DNA of 64,000 nucleotides. It comes from Deltaproteobacteria bacterium. GTDB lineage: Bacteria; Myxococcota_C; UBA6777. Made by a program: the position numbers and the translations under genes. The stretch covers positions 25,464 to 89,463 of the forward strand of contig PCBK01000011.1 in the NCBI GenBank assembly GCA_002731275.1, given 5' to 3'. A model generated the notes under the pieces. It was given only the letters and a program-made list of their open reading frames with translations. It was not told the DNA's origin and made no database searches. This document shows, piece after piece, positions 35,823 through 44,351 of the stretch. The stretch's first letter is position 1. Each line of letters begins with the position of its first letter.

Positions 35823-37460
35823 ATGCTTCCTTCACGCATCCCCACCGCAGTCATCGCGCTGCTTTGCCTTGTGTTGTTGCTCTCACCGACACAACGAGCG
35901 CAGGCAGATGTACCCAAGGTGCTCAATCTGCAAGGATATCTGACCGACGCAGCAGGCAAACCTAGCGTGGGGAACGTGAGCATACGCTTTCGTCTCTACA
36001 AAGACACCACAACAACCACCCACTTGTGGGAAGAGACACACACAGTCGCGCTAAACAATGGACATTTCTCTATTACACTCGGTACAAAGAAAGCGTTGAC
36101 CACGACACTCTTCCTCAACAACACCAATCTCTACGTCGGCATGAAGGTAGACAGTGATCCCGAGATGAAACCACGTGTGAAGGTGACAAGTTTGCCCTTC
36201 GCGATGGTCGCACAGAGCCTGCCGAAGAGCACCTCCCTTAACATCTCGGAGCTTAAGGTCAACGGCAAGACAATTATCGACACAACAGGCACTTGGAAAG
36301 GCCCAACGCAAGGATTACAAGGTCCAACAGGCCCAGCCGGGCCCGTTGGACCCAAAGGCGCGACAGGACCAGCAGGCCCCAAAGGCGCTCCAGGCAGCAT
36401 AAAAGCCTTCAAGTGTCCGACAGGGACATTCCTCACAGAGATCACGAGCGCTGGCGTCGCCATCTGCCGTACAACAGCCGGAAGTCAGCTCACCTATAAG
36501 AGCCAAAATTACTACAAACTCCCAACTGCAGCCAACACATCCTCTGCCCTGACTATCCATCCCCATAGTGACACAGCCCTCACGCTCCTGCTCAACGACG
36601 TGACAAATAAGCGTCTGTTGACCTACTATTCAAGCAACGCAGGTGCAGGCTGGACCTCTGCGGGCAACGTGAGCTATACGGCGCTTGGTGCGGCGAGCTT
36701 CTCCCACCGCTTTACACAAAGCGCCAGCAACAGCAGCATCATCGTCGGATGGCGTAACGGAAATGCCGGAGGCATCACTCAAATTTACAACAACGGTAAG
36801 AGTTTGGTGCGGCGCCTGAGCATCGCGAACGTCAGCAACGGCTTTAACGGTATCTGCAACAAAACAGGAACGTGCAGCGTATACGCACTGTACAGACCCT
36901 CATCGACCTCGTACAGCTTGCGACTTTACGGCTCGACAAATGGAGGTAGTAGCTGGAGCACAGGACTCAACCTCACAGGAAACGTGATCAGCGTGTACCA
37001 ACATTACTGGTCTGGCAACTACTTCTTTTTACGTATCCGATATCGCTCTGGGACAACAGGAAGTTACTACTATCGCCTTTACAGAAGCACAGATGGCCGT
37101 TCATTCTCGCTTGTCCGAAACAGCACGGCCTCCTTCTCGATCAACGCGATCAACAAAAACATCATCCAATTGTCCGGTAGCCCTCCCATGCAAAGTACCA
37201 ACGGCGGCAGCTCTTTCAGCCCAGGCGTTCCCAGTATTTACAGACTCCCAAACGTCTCAGGCTGTCGTCGTGCAGGGAATACAGCGATCTTCTGTTCATC
37301 CTGTCCAACCAACATCGATCCAAAGCTCGCGTCGGGGTTATTCCCATGTCACGGTATCCCTTACGGGGCGACGACCACACCGACAAGAAGCAATCCATCC
37401 CCCACAGGGAATACGTATTTTTGGATCGACACCTACTACATTTACGTTCATAAACGATAA
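35823..37460 (+). CDS. Secreted collagen-like surface protein with sialidase-type repeats
   Basis: A 545-residue exported protein (signal ending in RAQA). Residues about 30-150 form the N-terminal domain seen in many fibre-like secreted proteins (LNLQGYLTDAAGKPSVGNV). A short collagen-like Gly-X-Y tract lies at residues 160-190 (GPTGPAGPVGPKG and so on), followed by a beta-rich part with BNR-like STNGGSSWSTG units (about 370). The collagen tract probably trimerises the protein into a stalk. AGAGGA lies seven bases before the ATG. The gene starts 27 bases after the MopE-like lipoprotein gene, so they are likely co-transcribed and act at the cell surface. Confidence 0.82.
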   Translation: MLPSRIPTAVIALLCLVLLLSPTQRAQADVPKVLNLQGYLTDAAGKPSVGNVSIRFRLYKDTTTTTHLWEETHTVALNNGHFSITLGTKKALTTTLFLNNTNLYVGMKVDSDPEMKPRVKVTSLPFAMVAQSLPKSTSLNISELKVNGKTIIDTTGTWKGPTQGLQGPTGPAGPVGPKGATGPAGPKGAPGSIKAFKCPTGTFLTEITSAGVAICRTTAGSQLTYKSQNYYKLPTAANTSSALTIHPHSDTALTLLLNDVTNKRLLTYYSSNAGAGWTSAGNVSYTALGAASFSHRFTQSASNSSIIVGWRNGNAGGITQIYNNGKSLVRRLSIANVSNGFNGICNKTGTCSVYALYRPSSTSYSLRLYGSTNGGSSWSTGLNLTGNVISVYQHYWSGNYFFLRIRYRSGTTGSYYYRLYRSTDGRSFSLVRNSTASFSINAINKNIIQLSGSPPMQSTNGGSSFSPGVPSIYRLPNVSGCRRAGNTAIFCSSCPTNIDPKLASGLFPCHGIPYGATTTPTRSNPSPTGNTYFWIDTYYIYVHKR

Positions 37461-37525
37461 AGGTCCGCGACTTGAGCGCCCATACAAAACAGCGAGGCGC
37501 TCTCATTCAAGTAAAGGAACGCGAG

Positions 37526-38341
37526 ATGGCATTCACACCTTCCATTCAACAAGGTCCCATAAGACAGTTTTTGACGCTCGTCTTTTTGTTGTTGTGTTTG
37601 TTTTTCACGACAGGTTGTCCCAAAAAAGCTGACATCAGACCGGACAGAGGACCAGATGGGGTCAGACCCGGCCCACAAGATCTCCCACCAAGCTCCCGTC
37701 CTATCGTAACGTCTTCCATGAAAGAAGGGATCCTCTACTACAAGATCTCCAACACGAGCGGACGTACATTTCACCGGGTACAGATCACCATCCGAGGCCA
37801 GGAGTGTGAAGGACGTAGACGAAAACGCTACTGGAGCAAGATCCACCAACGCCCCATTTTTGATGGCGCGACACAACGATTTAGTTGGGCACCTGCTGCA
37901 CAATGTGAACAATTCAAGGTGTGGGCCCTCGCGCTACGACCGAGACACAAAGGGTTACGAGTCAAGATTCATCGGCTACGTCCACCTTATGTCACCTACA
38001 GTATTTACAATCTCTCCCGCACAGAGACCTTTCGAGGGTTCCTCATTCACATCACAGGCCGCGAATGTAGCAGCCGCTCAGGTTTCTCCCACCGCCGACT
38101 CATCAGCTTCCGTCGCCTGCCCCCACGCTCCAAACTGACACAGCGACTACGTCTGCGACACATGTGTGGGACAGTCCGTGTCCGCGTCCTCAAAATGACC
38201 CCAAGCCTACGGCGGAAATACCTTCGATACTACCAGAAAAAATTGCGACGCTATCGCAACCGCTACCCCACAAGACGACATCCGACTCGACGCCCACCGC
38301 AACGACGCACCAACCCCAACCGCTACCCCGAAGAAGTCTGA
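37526..38341 (+). CDS. Arginine-rich lipoprotein of unknown function
   Basis: A 271-residue lipoprotein: lipobox LFFTTGC gives lipidated Cys31. Two similar domains follow (about 70-160 and 160-245), each with strands such as GILYYKISNTSGRTFHRVQI and VTYSIYNLSRTETFRGFLI, and a conserved Gln/Gly-Arg-Glu-Cys element. This suggests a tandem Ig-like duplication. The C-terminus is very basic (RRHPTRRPPQRR). The ATG has AAGGA seven bases upstream; earlier in-frame codons belong to the gap. It is probably the third gene of the surface operon, 65 bases after the collagen-like gene. No family was recognised. Confidence 0.72.
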   Translation: MAFTPSIQQGPIRQFLTLVFLLLCLFFTTGCPKKADIRPDRGPDGVRPGPQDLPPSSRPIVTSSMKEGILYYKISNTSGRTFHRVQITIRGQECEGRRRKRYWSKIHQRPIFDGATQRFSWAPAAQCEQFKVWALALRPRHKGLRVKIHRLRPPYVTYSIYNLSRTETFRGFLIHITGRECSSRSGFSHRRLISFRRLPPRSKLTQRLRLRHMCGTVRVRVLKMTPSLRRKYLRYYQKKLRRYRNRYPTRRHPTRRPPQRRTNPNRYPEEV

Positions 38342-38513
38342 GCCCCCACAAAAAGAACAACACCAAGCCCAAACACCACACAAACCAACTCCCCTGCACG
38401 TTCCCTTCAACACTCCCACACCAATCCGGCATCGATTGTGCAAAGCCACTCTTCCCAGAAAGACTGTTGTGCTGTGTGTCGTTGTAACATAAGGTGTTTT
38501 TTTAGGAGGCAAG

Positions 38514-40172
38514 ATGAAAACAAGTCCACGTTCCATCAGATTTTTGAGGGTAGGTTTCTTTTTTTTGATGCTCTCTGCGTGTTCTTGGTTGGTCGCTTGT
38601 AGTGCTCCAAACCTTAGCAACCCGGGCACAGGGTACACAAACAACGACAACAACAGCAAAAATGGTGGCAACAATAACAATGGCGGAAATGTAGGTCAGC
38701 CCACCACATCGCCAGATGCCGGTCCCATCCAGTCCGGGAAACAAAGTGGTTGGGGTTCCAATATCGGGACCGGTGGCGCACAGGACATCGGACAATTTAG
38801 AAAAATCATCGAATCAGGTGAGATCCCACACCCCAATACACTTGATGCCAATGGTTTCTTCTCCGAACACCACACACAGCTGCCCGCCCCGACATGTGGA
38901 AAAACCTTCTGTCTTCACGGAATGCTCGCACGCAATAAGAGTTTTATCGGCAATGAGACCTACCACGTCTTACAGCTCGGCATGAACTCCTCAACAGATG
39001 TCAGCAAGCTCCCAAGATTGCCCCTCAACCTCGTCGTCGTGATCGACACGAGCGGTTCAATGAAGAGTCAAAACAAGCTCGAATATGTCAAGACAGGCCT
39101 CAAGCTGATGCTCGACAAGCTGCGACCAGAAGACACCCTCGCGATCGTCCATTACAGCACCAAAGCCGAAACCCTTCGCCCCGCACAAGCTGTGACGGCA
39201 GACAACAAGAGTGCAGTCATCGACCTGATCGATAAACTCAGGGCCACTGGCGGTACAAACATCTACGACGGTCTCAAGCTCGGCTACGAAGAGTGTCTCA
39301 AACAATCCTCAGACAAAAAACAAAACCGCGTGATTTTCCTCTCCGATGGAAAAGCGACACAAGGGATCATCCAAACAGACAAGATCCTCGAAATGTCCAA
39401 CCAATACGTCAAAAAAGGACTTGGTCTGACGACGATCGGTGTGGGACTCTCCTTCAACGTCACGTTGATGCGTAGCCTCGCAGAGTCCGGCAGTGGGAAC
39501 TACTACTTTTTGGAAAGTCAGGAGGCCATTCGAGAAGTCTTCCAAGACGAGATGGATTACTTTGTCGTCCCCATCGCATACGATATCAAGATCTCCGTCG
39601 CACTCGGCAACTCATACACACTCACCGAAGTCCTCGGGACAAACCTGTGGCAAAACACCAATGAAGGTGGCAGCATCTATATCCCGAGTGTCTTCCTGAC
39701 AGGTCGCACAGCCCATGACGATCCCAAAGCAGGACAAGGTGGACGTCGTGGCGGTGGTAGCGCGATCATGTTGCGATTGTCAGATTCCCTCTCCCAACAG
39801 TTACAGTCGAGACAAGTCGCCGCCATCACATTGACCTATCGTCCGGCAGGAGAGACCAAAGAGGTCACACAACAGATCAAGGTCGACTTCTCCCCTACAT
39901 CCCAAGACCAATTGAGTGAGCCCTACTACAGCCACACAGCGATCGAGAAGAATTACGTCATGCTCAACGTCTATCTAGGGCTGCGCACAGCATGTCAACT
40001 CGCCGTCCTTCAACAAGATCCAAAGGCCGCTCTCGTCGTCCTACAAAAACTCAAAACAGATGTCGTTGAGTGGAACAAAACATTTGATGACGAAGACATC
40101 AAGGCAGACCTCACACTGATCGGTAGCTTGATCCAAAACCTTCAAAAATATACACAAACCACCTCCCCCTGA
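38514..40172 (+). CDS. VWA-domain lipoprotein
   Basis: The 552-residue protein has a lipoprotein signal with two candidate lipobox cysteines, Cys23 and Cys29 (WLVAC), then a low-complexity Asn/Gly/Asp linker. A von Willebrand factor A domain starts near residue 170 with the metal-site motif DTSGSMKS (Asp178), a conserved Thr in GGTNIYDGL and Asp in FLSDGKATQG. A C-terminal helical region follows. VWA lipoproteins of this layout often sit at the surface and bind partner proteins or metal. AGGAGG lies four bases before the ATG. It ends convergent with a Cys-rich lipoprotein gene, 40 bases away. Confidence 0.88.
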   Translation: MKTSPRSIRFLRVGFFFLMLSACSWLVACSAPNLSNPGTGYTNNDNNSKNGGNNNNGGNVGQPTTSPDAGPIQSGKQSGWGSNIGTGGAQDIGQFRKIIESGEIPHPNTLDANGFFSEHHTQLPAPTCGKTFCLHGMLARNKSFIGNETYHVLQLGMNSSTDVSKLPRLPLNLVVVIDTSGSMKSQNKLEYVKTGLKLMLDKLRPEDTLAIVHYSTKAETLRPAQAVTADNKSAVIDLIDKLRATGGTNIYDGLKLGYEECLKQSSDKKQNRVIFLSDGKATQGIIQTDKILEMSNQYVKKGLGLTTIGVGLSFNVTLMRSLAESGSGNYYFLESQEAIREVFQDEMDYFVVPIAYDIKISVALGNSYTLTEVLGTNLWQNTNEGGSIYIPSVFLTGRTAHDDPKAGQGGRRGGGSAIMLRLSDSLSQQLQSRQVAAITLTYRPAGETKEVTQQIKVDFSPTSQDQLSEPYYSHTAIEKNYVMLNVYLGLRTACQLAVLQQDPKAALVVLQKLKTDVVEWNKTFDDEDIKADLTLIGSLIQNLQKYTQTTSP

Positions 40173-40212
40173 TTTGCCACCACTCCCCATCTCAAACAAC
40201 CCCTCTGACCTA

Positions 40213-40800
40213 TCACGGTTGCTTGCGAATACACACTCTCCCCAAGAAGGCGATCGTCGTACAGGTCGGTAACTTGCTCTCACAGTCTGCATCCGTCTGA
40301 CAAGGCCCCGAGCAAGTGTAACCTCCCTCGCTGTCTTCCATACACAGTGCGGTCTCGCAGTCGTTACTGGTCTTGCAAGAGTCAACACCATTCTTCCCTG
40401 TACCACGTGTCCCAACGCGACAAAAACACCCTGTCTTCTCATCACACTCACACCGCTCTTCGGAGGCACAATCCTCATTGAAAGTGCACGCCTTGCCACC
40501 CTCTTGTCCTGCCGTCTCAGTGGGAGTCTGATCTGGTATAACAGGCTCCTTTGTCGGTTCATTCGTAGCTTCGCCCTGTGCTGGCTCGGCGCTCGCCTTG
40601 TCAACAACAGGCTCATTCTCAGTCGTCTCAGGTTGCGTGGACGCGTCTGGGACCTGCTCTGTTTGTGTTGTTGGTTCTTCGTTCTTCTTTTCGCTCGTGG
40701 TCTTCTCTTCGGTTTGAGGAGCTGTTGGACATCCTCCCCACAACAAACCAAGACATAAACACATCAACATGACATTTATTCTGTTTCTGAACACACCCAT
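40213..40800 (-). CDS. Cys-rich small lipoprotein
   Basis: A 195-residue lipoprotein with lipobox LLWGGC (Cys24), a long Glu/Pro/Thr-rich linker (residues 30-100) and a Cys-rich C-terminal part with about fourteen cysteines arranged as DCASEERCECDEKTGCFC and CKTSNDCETALC. Such modules are frequent in delta-proteobacterial surface lipoproteins and form disulfides. The ATG at 40800 has AAGGAG seven bases upstream. A promoter lies at 40853-40882. No function is known. Confidence 0.75.
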   Translation of the reverse strand: MGVFRNRINVMLMCLCLGLLWGGCPTAPQTEEKTTSEKKNEEPTTQTEQVPDASTQPETTENEPVVDKASAEPAQGEATNEPTKEPVIPDQTPTETAGQEGGKACTFNEDCASEERCECDEKTGCFCRVGTRGTGKNGVDSCKTSNDCETALCMEDSEGGYTCSGPCQTDADCESKLPTCTTIAFLGRVCIRKQP

Positions 40801-40852
40801 CAAAAGGCTCCTTTCTCATCGTAAGTGCTCTCATTCAACGTCCGAACGAATC

Positions 40853-40882
40853 AGTATACTCGATGACAACGCCAGCAGCCAA
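40853..40882 (-). promoter_or_regulatory. Possible promoter for the Cys-rich lipoprotein
   Basis: On the minus strand TTGGCT, an 18-base spacer and TATACT precede the gene by about 50 bases. The minus-ten is strong, the minus-35 moderate. Confidence 0.42.
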
Positions 40883-41014
40883 CCCACCCACCAAAAAGTC
40901 TCACACGAAGGAAGCACAAAGGAGAGGAAAAAAACAACGATAGAAAACCTCATAGATTAAAACACTTGAAACAAAAAAAGCATCTTCCGAGTACAAACCC
41001 CTTAAATATATAAC

Positions 41015-41043
41015 TCGACGCGGCTCATCATGTGCGATAGAAT
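41015..41043 (+). promoter_or_regulatory. Possible promoter for the sulfurtransferase gene
   Basis: TCGACG, a 17-base spacer and TAGAAT end 35 bases before the ATG. The minus-35 match is four of six. Confidence 0.4.
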
Positions 41044-41078
41044 ACCCCACAACAACCTACACACAGGAGCAAAAAAGA

Positions 41079-41957
41079 ATGAACGTCGAACTCACACGAA
41101 GAAGCAGTCAGCTGGTCGATACAGGCTGGCTCTTCGAACGTTTAGGGGATTCAGACATTCGGATCGTTGACATACGAGGTGAGATCAAGTCTGCGAGTGA
41201 ACCACCTCCTTGGTACGTAGCCCACGAAGACGCCTACAAAGAAGCGCACATTCCAGGTGCAGTGTTTGTCGACTGGGTCGAAGACATTGTGGATCCAGAG
41301 GCAGACATCAAAGTCAGTCTCCCCCGCCCCCACATGTTCGCCTCCCTGATGAGCCAACTTGGCATCGACAACCTCCACCACGTCGTGATCTACGATGATT
41401 GTGGAGGCAAGCTCGCGGCGCGCTTGTGGTGGCTGTTCAAATATTTCGGCCACCGCGAAGTCAGCCTCCTCAACGGCGGCTGGAGCAAATGGATCTCCGA
41501 GCACAAGCGAAGCTCTACCACTCCACCAAACCACTCACCAACCACTTACAACCTAAACGTCTCCTCTCACCTACGTGCGATGCTTCCCGAGGTTGAATCG
41601 TCTCTTGGAGCAGAGGGAGTTTGTCTGATGGATTGTCGTGGGCAGGCGTTGTTTGATGGAGAGGTCACAAGAGGTTCACGTAAGGGGCATATCCCCGGCG
41701 CGATCAACATCCCCGCAAGCTCTCTCGTCGAAGGCCCACATGGGACGTGGAAGTCAGAGGACGATCTGCTACAGATCTTCGAGGACGCTGGCATCACAGA
41801 CGACAAAAGAGTCATCACTTACTGCAACGCAGGTGTCTCTGCGAGCGCAGGGTTCTTTGCGCTCACACTGTTGGGGTACACAAACATCGCTAACTTCGAC
41901 GGTTCCTGGTACGAATGGGAGCGTGATGAACAACGCCCTGCCGAAGTCACGTCGTAA
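41079..41957 (+). CDS. Two-domain rhodanese-type sulfurtransferase
   Basis: The 292-residue protein has two rhodanese domains, as in thiosulfate or 3-mercaptopyruvate sulfurtransferases. The N-terminal one (ending NGGWSKWI) has YDDCGG where the loop Cys would be, so it is inactive. The C-terminal one has the catalytic Cys249 in the loop YCNAGVSAS and the typical GHIPGAINIPASSL and FDGSWYEW. The family moves a sulfane sulfur to thiol acceptors. The loop is CNAGVSA rather than CGSGVTA of bacterial SseA, so the exact substrate is uncertain. AGGAG lies nine bases before the ATG. Confidence 0.9.
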   Translation: MNVELTRRSSQLVDTGWLFERLGDSDIRIVDIRGEIKSASEPPPWYVAHEDAYKEAHIPGAVFVDWVEDIVDPEADIKVSLPRPHMFASLMSQLGIDNLHHVVIYDDCGGKLAARLWWLFKYFGHREVSLLNGGWSKWISEHKRSSTTPPNHSPTTYNLNVSSHLRAMLPEVESSLGAEGVCLMDCRGQALFDGEVTRGSRKGHIPGAINIPASSLVEGPHGTWKSEDDLLQIFEDAGITDDKRVITYCNAGVSASAGFFALTLLGYTNIANFDGSWYEWERDEQRPAEVTS

Positions 41958-41970
41958 GGCTGCTCCAACA

Positions 41971-41990
41971 AAAAAGCGCACGAAAGCGCC
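41971..41990 (-). terminator. Possible rho-independent terminator
   Basis: On the minus strand GCGC, a six-base loop and GCGC are followed by TTTTTTG. The stem is short but it lies directly after the 3' end of the gene at 42002-42997. Confidence 0.35.
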
Positions 41991-42001
41991 TGTGTGACAG
42001 G

Positions 42002-42997
42002 TTATTGTATGGAGCAAAAGGTCTCTTTTGCCGAGCGATTGGGAGGCAAACGGAATGCCGACGTCACAGGTTTCTTTTTGGGCTCCTTGGTCAACAAGAG
42101 ATAGGCACCAAAGACCGTCGCCCCTGCCCCGAGAATGGTCCCACTCCACCCAAGAATCTGGTACATTGTAAAGCGCTCCCTGGCTGTTGTGACAGAGGGA
42201 GAGTCGTTTAGTTTGCGGATCTTTTCAAACTCGATCGCAGAGGCGTAAAAAGACACCCCACCTCCGACGACCATCACGACACCAAGGCTCGTGAAGATGC
42301 TCCCAAGCACCTGACGCCCTCCGCTCCCCTTTCCTTCGAGGACCACCTTTGTAGGTGATGGTGGCCCTCCTGTCCTTGCGACTCTCAGCGCACAATCTCT
42401 CGCGCGGATAAAATACTCGAAGACTTTCACACCCTGCAATGCTTTCCTGGGGATCGAGGCGACGTATCGACTCCCCTCTTCCTGCTTCATCGTCACCTGG
42501 CGGTACATCCCACTTGGACGGGTGCGATAAAAGAGCATCACATCCATCACCTTCATCTCGTCTGTGACCTTGGCTTCGATGATCGGCTTGGGTTTGCTGA
42601 GATCTTCGTATGTGACGGGCGTGTGGGAGAGGATCGGAGGTCCTGTGTCGCTCTTGAGCACCTCGCTGCGGACGTTGTGAAAGAACACCCTCATCTGTCC
42701 ACGGAGACCGGGGATCTCGCGCAAACAAGGCTCCAACTCAACGAGCCTCTTCATCGCATCACGCGCCACATCTTTTCTTCCTAAAAACATGTACGCGCGG
42801 CTTAAATAGGTGAGCACAACTCGCTTTTGTGGCTTTGTCAATTCGTGGTGTTGGATCCAGTTAAGACCTGTTTGTGCGCATGTGCGATATGCGCCCCTCT
42901 CACATTGCTTGACAAAGACCTGAAGCTCAGCATCTTCGACAGGCGCCGCGAGTAAAAAAAACCCCCACCAAAAGGGAAGCGTGTTCATCAATAACAT
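42002..42997 (-). CDS. Secreted TPR-like protein with two membrane segments
   Basis: The 331-residue protein has a signal-like N-terminus (LPFWWGFFLLAAP), a helical region with CERGAYRTCAQTGLNW and TPR-like units to about residue 110, a beta-rich domain (about 130-215) and two hydrophobic segments near 235-255 and 285-305 (GSIFTSLGVVMVVGGGVSFY, ILGWSGTILGAGATVFGAYL). This design is common in myxobacterial proteins of unknown role. GGAG lies five bases before the ATG. It follows pcm by 16 bases and is probably co-transcribed with it. Confidence 0.75.
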   Translation of the reverse strand: MLLMNTLPFWWGFFLLAAPVEDAELQVFVKQCERGAYRTCAQTGLNWIQHHELTKPQKRVVLTYLSRAYMFLGRKDVARDAMKRLVELEPCLREIPGLRGQMRVFFHNVRSEVLKSDTGPPILSHTPVTYEDLSKPKPIIEAKVTDEMKVMDVMLFYRTRPSGMYRQVTMKQEEGSRYVASIPRKALQGVKVFEYFIRARDCALRVARTGGPPSPTKVVLEGKGSGGRQVLGSIFTSLGVVMVVGGGVSFYASAIEFEKIRKLNDSPSVTTARERFTMYQILGWSGTILGAGATVFGAYLLLTKEPKKKPVTSAFRLPPNRSAKETFCSIQ

Positions 42998-43013
42998 GGC
43001 CACTCCAATCCAA

Positions 43014-43691
43014 TCATCCCAAAAAACCGTTCGTGTTGCCCTCGGAGATAGCTCCCGTCATCGGCACAAAACGCACAGCAAAAGTCGCTCGCTCCTCAAA
43101 ACCTTCAGTCGAACGAGTGATCAACAACATCTTCATATCACGAGCATCTCCCACAGGGATCACCATACGACCCCCAACAGCAAGCTGCTCTTTGAGCATC
43201 GGTGGCACAAAGATCGGCGCGGCCGTCACGACAATCGCATCGTAAGGACCACCAGACTCCCAACCGTACATACCATCCGCGTGGTGAACGTGTACATTGT
43301 CGATCCCCACCGCGTCAAGAACATCCCTCGCATGATTTGCGTGCTCTTCGATAATCTCGACAGTCTCTACGTGCTCTGCAAGACAAGATAAAATGGCGGC
43401 GCCATACCCCGACCCTGTTCCCAGCTCCAATACACGCGCACCCTCAGCAGGAACAGAGGCCGCCTCAGCCATATACGCCACGATAAATGGCTGAGAGATC
43501 GTCTGCTGCTTTCCGATCGGCAGTGGTCGGTCTTCGTAGGCATGTTGCTGCATCACACGTGGGACAAACAGATGCCGGGGGATCGTCCTCATCGCATCGA
43601 GTACGCGGACATCTTTGATCCCTCTTGGGATCAACTGTGTCTCGACCATCTGCTCTCGTAATCTCGCAAAATCAATCACTTGTCTTCGCAC
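43014..43691 (-). CDS. pcm: Protein-L-isoaspartate O-methyltransferase
   Basis: Pcm methylates isoaspartyl residues in damaged proteins so that they can be repaired. The 225-residue protein shows the family motifs REQMVETQLIPRGI, PRHLFVP, GKQQTISQPFIVAYM, SAM motif I VLELGTGSGYGAAIL and YDAIVVTAAPIFVPP. The GTG at 43691 is the outermost start; a second GTG four codons later gives a more typical N-terminus (MIDFARLREQM) with AAGG eleven bases upstream. Both are plausible. It is the first gene of a two-gene minus-strand unit. Confidence 0.93.
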   Translation of the reverse strand: MRRQVIDFARLREQMVETQLIPRGIKDVRVLDAMRTIPRHLFVPRVMQQHAYEDRPLPIGKQQTISQPFIVAYMAEAASVPAEGARVLELGTGSGYGAAILSCLAEHVETVEIIEEHANHARDVLDAVGIDNVHVHHADGMYGWESGGPYDAIVVTAAPIFVPPMLKEQLAVGGRMVIPVGDARDMKMLLITRSTEGFEERATFAVRFVPMTGAISEGNTNGFLG

Positions 43692-43865
43692 CTTTGCAAT
43701 ACTCAGGGTTCCTCTTGTCGACCTCGTACAAAAAACGATACTACCAACAACAGTGGGTTTTCTTCAAGAACACAAAAAGGATGCTTGCTCATGAGACACA
43801 GACCAATGTATCCTCGTACTTTCCAAAAAACTCAACACAAACAAAAATAGAAGGAGGTTGCAAAC

Positions 43866-44252
43866 ATGACATTCACATTCCCAAGAGATAACAAACCTGT
43901 TGCGATTAACGGGGTCGCTATCGGCTTTGTCTTGCTCGTCGTCGTGCTGGTCTTTCTCATCTTTTCCTTTGTCCCTCCTTGGTACAAAAGCCTCAACGTC
44001 AAAGAAAAAGTGGGCGAGTATGTCTCAGGTTACACGCATAATGGCTTTGACAGCGAACGATTCTCTGAATCACTCGCCAAAGAGTTGGAGAAGATGGGCG
44101 TCGATGTCAATCCCTCCGATATCGAAATTGAAGTGACAAAAGATCGCTTCATCACCATCGTCTTTTCATACGAAGACATCGTCCGCTACCCCTTTGTGAA
44201 GCGCATTACACGCCTCAAGTATCACATCAAAGTAAAGCGGAAATTAAGCTAG
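43866..44252 (+). CDS. Small membrane-anchored protein (DUF4845-like)
   Basis: The 128-residue protein has one hydrophobic helix near residues 16-40 (GVAIGFVLLVVVLVFLIFSF) and a small alpha/beta domain with a pattern of strand-helix-strand (DIEIEVTKDRFITIVFSYED, ITRLKYHIKVKRKL). It resembles DUF4845-type envelope proteins in size and layout. AGGAGG lies eight bases before the ATG, a strong site. It is monocistronic and convergent with the large Cys-rich lipoprotein gene. Confidence 0.7.
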   Translation: MTFTFPRDNKPVAINGVAIGFVLLVVVLVFLIFSFVPPWYKSLNVKEKVGEYVSGYTHNGFDSERFSESLAKELEKMGVDVNPSDIEIEVTKDRFITIVFSYEDIVRYPFVKRITRLKYHIKVKRKLS

Positions 44253-44351
44253 ACGTGTCCGACAAGACAGAGAGAGTGCTCAAGGGGAGCGAAATGGGGA
44301 AGATTCAGGGGATAAGGGGGAGCAGAAGCCGAAACATATACGCCAACGGAC

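Noticed and set aside
35795..35823. A frameshift at the end of the MopE-like lipoprotein
   Set aside because: The C-terminal 55 residues lose Cys repeats, but the other frames do not continue them, and the gene ends cleanly before the next ribosome binding site.
42225..42728. Other-frame reading inside the 42002-42997 gene, and similar long antisense frames elsewhere (for example inside fhs and the TPR gene)
   Set aside because: These have antisense or shifted composition, no ribosome binding site, and overlap strongly supported genes.
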